A DNA stretch of 64,000 nt from Onthophagus taurus (taxonomy: Eukaryota > Arthropoda > Insecta > Coleoptera > Scarabaeidae), in contig NC_091967.1 in NCBI RefSeq assembly GCF_036711975.1, positions 22,754,001 to 22,818,000 on the forward strand. Reading direction: 5' to 3'. The notes under the pieces are model-generated. The model searched no databases. It was not told the origin of the DNA and worked only from the letters and a program-made list of their open reading frames with translations. The translations under genes and the position numbers were made by a program. Positions 12,785 through 23,276 of the stretch are shown here, in pieces; position 1 is the first letter of the stretch; every line of letters starts with the position of its first letter.

Positions 12785-15700
12785 TTAGTAGACATAGTAG
12801 AAACTCAAGCTTCAAATAGTTTAAAAAATAAACTCAACAAACGAAACATTATCTCAAATTTATTCGGTCGAGGTAAAAGAAAAAGCAATGACAGTTGTGT
12901 AACTGAAGTTCAACCGCCCTCTTTAACTTGTTTATTTTCCAATAATAACGCATCGGACGCTTCATCGACCAATATTTCTTCAATCAAAAACGAAATCGCG
13001 TCAAATATCGAACACAAATGTTGTGGTGATAAATCGGAAAAAGATATTGTAAGATTTTTAAGAACTAACGTTTTTAACACACTAATCATTTTTATTTTAA
13101 ACAAGAAACAAAAATCCAGAAAAGAGAATATGTTTGATAAAATTAGAAAATCTTTAACAAACCAAACTGAAAATATTCATGAATTTTGCCAGAAATCAAA
13201 AGAAAATCTTATTAATTATGAAAAATGTTGTGGAATTAACGAATGTCCTTCAATATGGTAAATTATGGCTATGTTAAGAGGTTTTTAACGTGTCGAAATC
13301 TAATAACATAAAATTCTTTTAAAGCTTATCTCAAGAAATTCCACTTATTATGGTATTAAAAGAAGTCCTGCAATTTAACAATCGATTACAAGAAAGTGAA
13401 AATCGTTTAATTCAAATTTTTGGAAAATATCTTAAGGATAATAATTTACAGAAACAATTAGGTAATATAATTTTACTTATTTTTCGTACACCTACATATA
13501 AACATATTTAATCAAAAACTTTTTTCTATAAGCAAGTTATTTCGCTGATTTGCTCAACTCCTATTTAATGCATTAAACGCTTGTTCTAAACTTTTTTCAA
13601 TTCTTTTCGATCATACTCTGCTTCTGCACGATCTATCTCTTGTCAGATACTGTAACTGTCAGTAATAGAGTAAGCTGGAATAAAAAAAGAAAATGAGTGT
13701 GGTTACAAAAAGGATCGTTAAGAGTAAAGTTAAAGTAAATAGTCTTGGAAGTGGTATTAGAAGCAAAGGATGTACACTTGTAGGTCTTAGCCTCTTATTG
13801 ACTCTCCTCTTCTTCTTCTTTCTAATATGGGTATCCATATTGGTAGGCTATTTTGCCTGTTCATTGCCAATCAATGTCTTCCATTTTTTTTTTGTTTATG
13901 CTCGAATTCCTTCCTATGTTCTGTATGTATTCTGTGGTATAGAGTTCTGCATTGTATACTTCTTAGGGTTTTTATCTCGACTTTGCCTTTGTAAGCAATT
14001 CGTATGCTCAATTTGAAGATGTCCAACATCTATGAATCATCTATGAACTCTCTGGCTTGCACACATTCATTAAGTTCTTTATCACATTATGATTAATTAA
14101 TTAATAAAAAAATTTTAGTTGATATTGTATCAAATCATGCAAGATTGCAAATACAAATTGAAAGACGTAATCAAGCTTTGGCTTCGATGATGTGGAAACA
14201 GCAAAGCGACCTTTATAAAAGTCAGGAAAAAGTCTTAACGGAAAATTTAAAAGAAATGGTTTGGCAGAATCGTAAATTACAAGAAGAAAATGAGTTGTTA
14301 ATGAGGAGAATGGATTTTAATCGGTGCGATAAAAATATAAATCCTTTTGAAAGTAAGTATTTTTAATAATATTGATTAATTTTGTTGTCCCAAATATTTA
14401 AAGATGATCAATTACATCAAACTAATGAACGGCTAAGAAACAAATTGAGTAACGTAACTGAACAATTACACGAATTGGAAAATAATTTATTGAACGAAAG
14501 AAGTCGATGTGGAACATTAGAAGAACAATTTTCGGTTTATTTTAGCGAATTACAAACAGAAAAAGGTATATTTTTTATAACATTTTAATGAGAAACATGT
14601 AAAGAATAGTTTTTAGCTAACATACAAGCAATAAAGTTAGATCATCAATTAGAAATAGCTAACATAAAACAAGAATTGGATTCTAAAGATGAAATAGTAA
14701 ATGATGCTATTAAATTCGGAGATGAGCTTTTAAACGACATGGAACACATTAAACAAGAAATTCCTTCGTTAAAAGAATTTTATGTAAATTCTAAACATCA
14801 AAAGGCAAGTACGAATTTTCCAGTAAAGTAAGTCTAAAATAGCAAAATTTGAATCATGTTTTGAATCAAGTTTTTGTCACATGCTCTCATATATGCAATG
14901 ATATTTCTGGGCTCATCTTTTCATCTGATTTCAATGAGACCTAATTATGAATAATTTCTCAGCAATAATATCTTCCTATTAATTTAACTCGAAAATTGAG
15001 CTTAATTGATAAACTGTTAAATGATAAAGGCATGTAGTGAGATAAATAAGTTCTATAAAAATCTCATAAGAAATTCATTGCTCTAATATTCTTTAAGACT
15101 CCTTCTATATATGTATAGAAGATGGAGTTTCTATGGCTTATATCATGAATATTAAAAACATACCACAATTTTTTGAGATAAAAAATTTCCTGCACTGACA
15201 TAAAAGGCCAATCAAATAAAATAGCCAGTACGTCATATTTCTGTGTACTTCTGCTATTTTGCTATAATCTTGTTTGGCTCGTCTGCTATTCTTTTTGCTG
15301 TTTTATTAATAGTAGTGTAGTGGTTTGACTTTTGATGTTATCTACTTGGAATTGGCGAAAGTGTGCGATGTCTGGCAACGTCCTTTCTATCAATAAGCCC
15401 GCATATGTAGTTCATTTATGTCCACACATGATATTTGAAAATATTTTTGTTAGGTATTACTACACACTTGTAAATTAAAATACGTATCAACAAAATAACA
15501 CGAAAACACTGCTAATAACATTACCTGTTGCTCAAATAGTGCCATATTGCTTACGTCAGACTCATCAACATACCAGTGGAAGAGGGATACTGTTCAAAAT
15601 ATATTATTATTCTTACACTTAACAATGTTCTAAATGTCTCCTTAAGCTATATCAACAAACGGAATATTATCTCAATGGAAGACCCGATTTCACTTGTAAC

Positions 15701-18700
15701 AAGGTATTTTAGAATGTTAACTTTCTTCTCCTCGCTCATTAAATTGTAAGTAAATCAGGCTATATCATTGGAATTAGAAAGTGTACAAATTATGTTTAAA
15801 TTAAAAAATTAAAATTCTACAAAACCAATCATTTAATTCGATTTATTTTTCGTTTAAATTTTGTTTATACAAACGATTATTTCTTTTTGCCACCTTTACC
15901 CTTTTTGCCTTTATCTTTCCCTTTCTTTCCTTTTTTGAAAGGTCCTAAATGTTTCCTTACCATAACTCCTCTCCACCACGCTTGAATTTTAACAGCAGCC
16001 CAATTCATTTTTTTCTCCAATTCTTCTTCTGCTCGTAACTTATCCCTGAATTCCACCCATTCCGCAATATCCTTTTGTCTTTCTGCGTAGGTATTTGTTG
16101 TACTAGCAAAATCAACTTCCAACTTTTCCTTTGCAACAGATAATTCAAACTTGGCCTTTTCCAATCGATCAACATCTTCATCAAATCTTGTACTCCAATA
16201 TTCCATTTGTTGTTGCATATCCTGAAATTTTCAGATAACCTTAGTTAAAGATATCTAGGTGTATGTAAAAAATTATTTTACGGTCATAGTAACTTCGATA
16301 TAATTAGCGACTTCATGATTAATTCGATTCTCAAGTTCTAGTTTCGTTTGATTACCATTTATGACATCTGTGTGTTGGTTTATAGCGCGATCATTTATAT
16401 AAACACCTAAATAAGTTCGATTACTTTCATATTTATCAACGTATTTATACTGAACAATTCCTAATCTAACTGTATGTTCATACAATTCATGAACTTTATA
16501 AGCATCGTCACATTTTTTGTTTAAAATTTCTCGATTTCTCGACGCACTTTTCCTCATGTCATACGCTAATTTTTTTAATAACTTTTTATTTTGTCCATAT
16601 TCCTCTAGCAGATCGTTGGCTTCTTTAATTTCCTTTAAAGTAACATCTAAACTTGTTATTAATTTCGTCACATCGCCCCCGCGAAGAACATCATCGATGC
16701 TATCGTTTAATAATTTCGCTATAAAAGTTAAGTCTCTGGCAAGTTTTTTTTTATTAGTAAATTCACGAACGGCAAAATTTTCCTCTTGCGATCCATATTT
16801 TTCTTCTAGCGATTTATAAACGATCGGTTCCAACCATTCTTGTTCGATTTGTTCTTGAGTAATGATTCGAAGAATCGAAACTTTATCCAAACATTCACAT
16901 AAGACGATTGCGATCGATCTCATTGCGATTTTGATACAAAATAGAGGCATTTCTAATTTATCTTTTTGATCTGCCTCATTAAATACTTCGCCTTTCATCT
17001 TTCCTAATAACTTACTTACGGAACGAATTACCGTTTGGTCCATAAAAAGTCGTTCCTTATTCGCATCCATTATGGTTTTCTTTTATAACAATTTAATAAA
17101 TTAAATTGAAAGGGAAATTGATTTATTAGATTGGATGACACAAAAGGAATTGTTAAGAAATTAGATTTATTTATTAAAATTATTATGATGTAGCTTAGGT
17201 TACGAAATATAATAACACTTCTATTCAATTTTATTTTAGAATCCTTTATTGAGAATAATAGCCACATCGAAATTATGTTTGGAAAACATTTTTAATAAAA
17301 TTCTCCAATTACAAAAAGAATTAGAGACAATATCTTGCGAAAGGTAAGCGTTATTTAAATTAATATTTCTAAACTAAAACTATTTCGTACATCAACAGAG
17401 ATTATTTTAAAAGCGAATCATCGAAATATCAAAAAACTTTAGAAGCGACGTCACATGAAATAGTAAATCTTATGAAACAAACGGATCTTTTAAATGAAGC
17501 GATCCACGAAAAGGAAAAATATTTAACGAAGGTTAACCAACTCGAAAAGGAGCGGATGGTATTGGAAGGTGAATTGAACGGGAAATGTTTGCAACTCGAA
17601 GAAATAAAGCAGGAAAAGATATTTATGATCGAAGGAATGCATCAAATTAAAGATCTCATGAGCGCAAAAGAAAACGAATTGAAAATTATTAAAGCGGAAA
17701 ATGAAACGTTGGCGTTTCAAAATAAAAGTTTAAGTCAAATATTAATGCAATCGGGGTCGGGGGAAGTTGCTCGAGAACTTGCAACTTCACAAGAAAAAAT
17801 TCAAGTTTTGCAATCGCATTATTGCCAGGTTAGTAGTAATATAAAATAATTATTTAAGTTAAAAAAGGATTTTTGTATCTATGTAACCACCTTCGTGCAT
17901 CGTAGAAAGTAACACTATTGACCGAAATGCTTCTTCTTCTTTATTTAAGACTATAACTTGTTTTTTCTGCTGCATCAGACCGCTTGGGATGCTGAAGTCC
18001 ACCATTCGTGCCACATTTTCGACGGTCGTCCGTGTTGACGCATTTGCCAAAACTCGTCATCTATCCTGTCCACGTGGTCCTTCCAACATCTGCACCTCTC
18101 CAGCACAAATCACACATCAAGCAATCCTGAGCAAGTTCCTCCCGTATTGCTGATCTTGTCATCTGATCTCTCTGGGTTACTCCTTAATTGACATTAACGT
18201 TCTAATTTCGGTGACTCCTAAGATGCTCTTGGTTTTTGACGTATTCCCCCTAGTTTCCGATGCATAAGTCAGTACCGACCTTTCTACCGTTTAATAGATG
18301 GAGACTTTGCTCTCCTCAGACATGTATTAGTTCCTCCATATGATGTCTCTTAGACATCCAGATATTCTGGAACCTTTGTTGACTTCTGCCCTAACTTCTT
18401 GTTACAAATTTCTGCAGCTAGAGATGTTAACGCCCTACAGTGCCACCATTGCTTCAATCTTCTCCTCGGATATTTCCATGTTTAGTCCTTTCGCTGTTAT
18501 TTTGAAGGATTTTTGTTCCATAACCAGATAGAATCGGAATGGAGTCATACTGTCGCCCTGTTGGGTCCCTGCTGTTACAGTGTTATAGGTCCCTCCTCAA
18601 TTAGCCCCCTTTCGTCTTTATGTGTGATTTGTTGGTCGTATCTAAATGTTCAATCACCTTAATTTAGTTGTAATTAGTCCCGTGACCTTGCAGAATCAGC

Positions 18701-21700
18701 ATAATATGTTCCCTCAAATCAATATTGCGTTCTACCATAGTCCTTACCCTGCTTAATAAAGTTATTGTTCTATAGTTGTCAGGGTCCTTTCTGTTTCCGT
18801 TCTTGAATACTGATATTGTAACGCTATATCTCCATTCGACCTTTTCCGTCATGCGGTCAAGGCCTTTTCCAGATCCAAGCCTCCATACTTTAGCATTTCG
18901 TTACTTATGACATTGAGTTCTGGTGCTTTTCAGTTTTTCAACTTGTTCACCATTTTATGTACATTGTAAGTTCTCCTTGTTATCCCGTTAGCTACCATGT
19001 AGGATTCGTATAAATGCTAACCATTCCTCAGGGATTACGGAGTTGATTGTTTTTTCCTCTTCGTTGATATCTTTATACATTCCATATCCTCTCCTGCCCT
19101 CCGTACAGATAATAATAATAATAATAATGTCTTTATTCGTACCAACATCAAATTAACAAATTAAATATTCTATACAAAACAAAAAAAATAAAATAAAATA
19201 AAATACTAAATTCACTAGTAAATTATAATAGTACGAAATGGCGAAGTTCAGTGCCGAGACACTGCTCAACTTAACTTTAAATTCCATTATAATAATATTC
19301 AAAAAATTCCAAAACGTTCAGCAACAAGCGAACAAACTAGATATATAAAGAAAATAATTAAAGAAATACCTCTGCCAGTACAGACAGAAATGGAAAAAAA
19401 AATGTAAAAAAAAAAGAAAACTAATACTTAATGAATGCCACCTTCGCCTTACATTTAAATAGTTAGGATGGCCGTCTGTTGATCAAGTAAGCAACCAAAC
19501 ACTCGCTTTTTAAATGAGGAGACGCTTGCAAGCAGTTTCGTTTCAGTGGGTAAATCATTGTACATCTTTACCATCTGATAACTGAAGCTCCGTTTAAATA
19601 ACTCCGTATTGTGGTTAGGAGGTGATAGAGCCCCCCTGAATCTCAAATTCAAGTTATGAATGTCAGTGCGATATTGAATTTTTTGGCATAAATATTGAGG
19701 CTTTTCTCTCTGAATTATGTTGTAATAAAACACACAACAATGCAGCTGCCTCCTACGGACCATATTAAGCCATTTTACCTCTGTCAACTTATGTGAAATT
19801 CTGTCATACTTCCTAATCCCGAAAATAAATCGCAGACAGGCGTTCTGAACCCTCTGTATGCGCTGCTCATCGACCCTAAGTAAAGACACCACATCTCCAA
19901 AATTAAATTTTGATAAAATCAGCGCATTACAAAGTAGAGTCTTAGTGTTGACAGTGAGAAGATGGCGAGAGGGGTACAGAGCTTTTAGTTTACCAAACGC
20001 ACCCTGAAGCATACTTGACACGTGACTCCGGAATCTCAAATCCGAATCCATCACCAACCCTAAATTACGTGCTTCAGATACAATGGGGAGCGTTGATCCG
20101 TTGACCGTTACCCTGACATCTCCACCATAACGCAAAATATCCATTTTTCGGCCAAATATCATAACTTTTGATTTATTCGGATTGATTACTAAACTGTGAT
20201 GGTTGGCGGCAGACACCAGATCCGACAATTCTATATTCATTAAATTCAGATCATATTGTTGTTCTTGAGATCGTGTTCCATCTCCACTGAGAACCTCTCC
20301 CAGTACGTTTCTTTCAGATCCCGAATCGCACCATTCGTGCCTACATGTTAATGTTCTAGGTAGGTCTCTGTCTTGTATTTAATCAATGTCGTTACCTCTT
20401 CTGTGAAGCAGTCTTCTATTATTAAACCAGACGGCTCGTTTATTTTTCTCTTTGCTGGTGTTTTGGCTTCTTTATTTTACAATGAAACGTCGATATTTTT
20501 AACGGACACAATATTATGAAATCATACTACATATTGATTAATACATCAATTATGGCGGACATCTGGACAACAGAAAGCTTTCGCCGGGCAGTTCCGAGAC
20601 TTGTTTCCTAAAACATCGCAAACAACACGCTTACATGTTTCACCTGGAGCAATAAAGTTTTATAAGTTTCCATTAAACGAAAAAACTCTCTCCAACCATC
20701 TGGGCAGCGAATCCTTTTGGTTCAGACAAAGGATTCCCAGAATTTTATTTTGTTTTTATCACAAACAGCATTTTGTGATACCAATAAAGTCTCAAATCTC
20801 TCTCTTTCCATATGCACGAACAAGGATGCTAATAAGATTGTAGCGTACATCAACAAGTGCCAACAACAAATATGTAATTAAAGAATAACCAACTGATATT
20901 CTGGAGAACCTGAATGGTAATCTGCTTCCTATTTAAAGTTTACAAACAGTTAGGTACTGCCATAAGAGATGAGTTGGGTTGGGAACATTCATTACATAAT
21001 ATAATTATTATCAATACTAGCCGGAAAATTGTACTATTACTATGGCAATAATAAAAAATTATAAATAAAATTACAACAGTATAGTAAAAGTATGGTGTAC
21101 AAATGTAATAAGCCTTTGGCGTTCTAACGTGACACTTAACATGATCAAAATAAAGACTTTCTATTTAACACAAAGATAATCTATAAATTAATTCATTGAA
21201 TTTGGATATGTAAAAAGTATATTGCAATAAATTATATCAATAAAATTCTTTTAACATAAAGGCTTACTATATTTACAACCATTTTACCCCTTTATGCTAA
21301 AAGGATCTAGATTTCGACTCCCTCAATCACTATGCGTTATACGTCTTAAATTCTTGGTAATTCCCCAGTTTTTAGATATGTCCTGTAACATAACTCAGGT
21401 AATGTGTTACTCCTGCGAACGTTTTCATAAATCGTATTCAAGCTTTTATTATTTAATTATAGTTATCATAAAGATTTCCAAGAACATTAAATTTTTAACA
21501 GTAAAGTTATGTAAGAATATTTTATTTTAACAGTATATAATTTTATTGTTTCTTTAAAATTACAGGTTGTTTCCTATAAAGATCAACTAGAAGAAAAATT
21601 AAAGATGTATTCAAACGAAATTGAATCGTTAAAAACCATAAATAGTGAGCTAACTGAAAAAATTAACACTCAAGCGAAATCAATTGAAGAATTAAACGAA

Positions 21701-22313
21701 TCTAAACTGAAATTAAACGAAGAATTTTTAACTCAACAAGCTACTTTAACGGGTTATTGTTTTAGAAAATCAATTTTTTACACTTTTTTCAAAACATTAA
21801 TAATCTTTATAACCTATTTTTAATTATAGCTCTTCAAAACGACAGAAGAAGACATTTAGCAGAAAAAAACTTTTTAAGAAGTATTTATGATAAAATCGAA
21901 CAGAATGCTTCAAACACGGAATGTTTGAAAGGTTCTCTATGTGAAGTCACTAAAGAAGCCGATAGATTAGCTGTAAATTACATATTCATTTTAAAAGATT
22001 TTTAATTTCATGTTTTGAAATTTTGAAAAGAAATCTCTTTTAGATTATAGCTGAATTTAATAAACAACTTGGTGAGAGATATCAAACAGAAATTGCAGAA
22101 AAAGATGAATTAATTTCCGAATTAAAAGCGACAATAAAGCGATTGAACAATTTTCAAGAAGATAACGTTAAAGAAAAAGTTGCTTTGTGCGAAGAACTTA
22201 CTGAAATGTGCTCGATTAAAGATAATCTTGCTAATAAATTAGAAATGGAAGTGAAAAAAAGTTTTTTTATAACAGAATCGGCCAAAGAAAACGAATGTAG
22301 TGTTAATGAAGAG
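12785..22313 (+). CDS. Large coiled-coil protein, exons 1-11 of the 5' part
   Basis: Exons joined by matching phase: 12785-13048, 13106-13257, 13325-13461, 14119-14352, 14404-14565, 14617-14804, 17240-17343, 17399-17828, 21566-21752, 21830-21972, 22044-22313. Together they give 757 codons with no stop. The first visible exon has an acceptor but no Met, so the start lies further left. It is Ser/Asn-rich with paired Cys (KCCGD; later EKCCGINEC); from exon 3 on the protein is almost all Glu/Lys/Gln/Leu heptad-like coiled coil. Intron 6 uses a GC donor (CAAAAG|GCAAGT) and holds an antisense gene; intron 8 is filled with retroposon fragments. I do not recognise the family; a structural role (centrosome, cilium, kinetochore, Golgi or meiotic axis) is possible but unsupported. 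It continues in the 28.3-31.4 kb exons by phase-0 joining. Confidence 0.75.
13470..14110. other. Intron 3 of the coiled-coil gene
   Basis: Contains a 107-codon plus-strand ORF (13693-14016) that is hydrophobic and low in complexity with no recognisable domain, most likely spurious or old repeat DNA. AATAAA at about 13680. Nothing else identified. Confidence 0.4.
14805..15870. other. Intron 6 of the coiled-coil gene, part before IQCG
   Basis: Begins with a GC donor. No coding sequence or clear repeat recognised until the 3' end of the antisense IQCG gene at 15877. Confidence 0.45.
15877..17070 (-). CDS. IQCG: IQ domain-containing protein G / dynein regulatory complex subunit 9
   Basis: Two exons on the minus strand: 17070-16282 (263 codons from the ATG at 17070) and 16221-15877 (114 codons plus stop), joined in phase 0 over a 60-bp intron with GTAAAA donor and TTTCAG acceptor. 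The 377-aa product is mostly helical; near residues 338-354 it carries an IQ motif (AAVKIQAWWRGVMVRKH), then a Lys/Gly-rich tail (KGKKGKDKGKKGKGGKKK). This order (long coiled coil, single C-terminal IQ motif with WWRG) is that of IQCG/DRC9, a subunit of the nexin-dynein regulatory complex of motile cilia that binds calmodulin; human IQCG is about 440 aa, so this is a little short. In insects expression would be expected mainly in testis and chordotonal neurons (family knowledge). It lies wholly inside intron 6 of the coiled-coil gene, antisense, its start 170 bp from that gene's exon 7. Confidence 0.85.
17860..19110 (-). pseudogene. Decayed non-LTR retrotransposon, RTE-like
   Basis: Minus-strand pieces in conserved order: around 18664-18830 a segment with VFKNGNRKDPDNYRTITLLS (RT block 1, usually KKGDRKDPNNYRGISLL), around 18330-18560 a QGDSMTPFRFYLVME segment (RT block usually QGDPLSP), and 17860-18060 a tail resembling the C-terminal RIDDERW...GRP motif. 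Many stops. Inside intron 8 of the coiled-coil gene, in reverse orientation. Confidence 0.6.
19111..20245 (-). mobile_element. Non-LTR retrotransposon 3' end (Jockey/CR1-like)
   Basis: Minus-strand 261-codon frame (20240-19455) without internal stops encodes the RT thumb and C-terminal region: NPNKSKVMIFG, RNLGLVMDSDLRF, then ALILSKFNFGDVV and RVQNACLRFIFGI, which are typical of Jockey/CR1-type elements. The YADD box is missing upstream, so it is 5' truncated as usual. On the plus strand (TAA)n at about 19109-19130 marks the 3' tail. Its open frame makes it younger than its neighbours. Confidence 0.75.
20250..21565. other. Rest of intron 8 of the coiled-coil gene
   Basis: Short ORFs on the plus strand (20601-20843, 21294-21530) have no recognisable domain. 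Probably old repeat DNA and intron. Confidence 0.4.
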
Positions 22314-22404
22314 GTAAAAGCTAATTTTAATTTCTTTCTTAAACAAAAACTTTTAAATGCAAGTAGTGTTGATTAACCGTGGTAATAACTAAATTTTTTT
22401 CCAG

Positions 22405-22440
22405 CTATACGATATGTTAAAACCGCATCGCGAAGCGTAA
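22405..22440 (+). CDS. Possible alternative terminal exon of the coiled-coil gene
   Basis: A good acceptor (TTTTTTTCCAG) 91 bp after exon 11 leads in phase 0 to LYDMLKPHREA and a TAA at 22438-22440. An AATAAA lies at about 22743. It could end a short isoform of about 770 aa. The alternative is that it is a real internal exon truncated when the transposons at 22.7-28.2 kb arrived, or a false exon. The exon at 28339 joins exon 11 equally well in phase 0. Confidence 0.35.
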   Translation, partial: LYDMLKPHREA

Positions 22441-22762
22441 TTGATTTTCAAAACTATAAAAGACCATTGTTCTTATGTGACCATAATCACCGTTAAACTG
22501 TTTTGACTTCAAAAATCCCTTTCGCCATCAAATCAAAACGATGGTTATAGTATTCAATTAGTTAGTTTAATATCTTTTAAAGCTCTAGGAGACTTTTAAT
22601 TTCCTACTGCAGCTATTTTTAGTTTATCTTCTCCACTAGCATTTGAGCAATCTAAGACAGTAATCCGATCGTTTCTTATTTTATAGCCAGGAGTAGTTTT
22701 TTCATTAGCATATGGTAATGTACGAGTGGGTATTACACTCCAATAAAGGCCACCTCATCAGC

Positions 22763-22763
<1 letters not shown>

Positions 22764-22810
<47 letters not shown>
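22764..22810. repeat. (TA)n microsatellite
   Basis: About 22 uninterrupted TA units. Confidence 0.95.
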
Positions 22811-22813
<3 letters not shown>

Positions 22814-23276
22814 GCATATACAGTACGCGTGATAAGAAACCCCCCACAGTCTAACCCAAACAATTTAGCATAAAAAATTGTTTATCACTTTTAGTTTTAC
22901 CGGAAAACGGGTCAACTTTGCTTTTTTTAATGGAACACTCTATATATTATAACATGTTCTAATAATGTTAAAAAATATGAATACAATCAAACATTGGTTA
23001 ATTAATTTTTATGATTAATTAATAAACATACGGGAAATATGCGGCTTACGTAAGTTTTAAAAGATGCTTTGCCTCTTAGATTTTTCGCAGGACAGGTAAC
23101 CAGGTAAACAACGAGCGGTATACCATACATGGATATTGGCTTGGTTGTTCCATGATAGAGGCTTAAAAAAAAGGCAACACTTGACATATTGGTAACTACT
23201 GAATAAAATACATGTTAAAATCGATTCGATTCCGGATCTTTAGGCGTATAAGAAGTGTCACTGTATGTTGGTTATA
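22811..23276. other. Intronic DNA before the mariner-type element
   Basis: A short minus-strand ORF at 23002-23187 has no recognisable family. Nothing else seen. Confidence 0.35.

Noticed and set aside
13693-14016. 107-codon hydrophobic plus-strand ORF as a possible membrane protein
   Set aside because: Low complexity, inside an intron, no homologous pattern, no good initiation or conservation signal.
16517-16819. 100-codon plus-strand ORF inside IQCG
   Set aside because: Antisense shadow of a helical Lys/Glu-rich exon.
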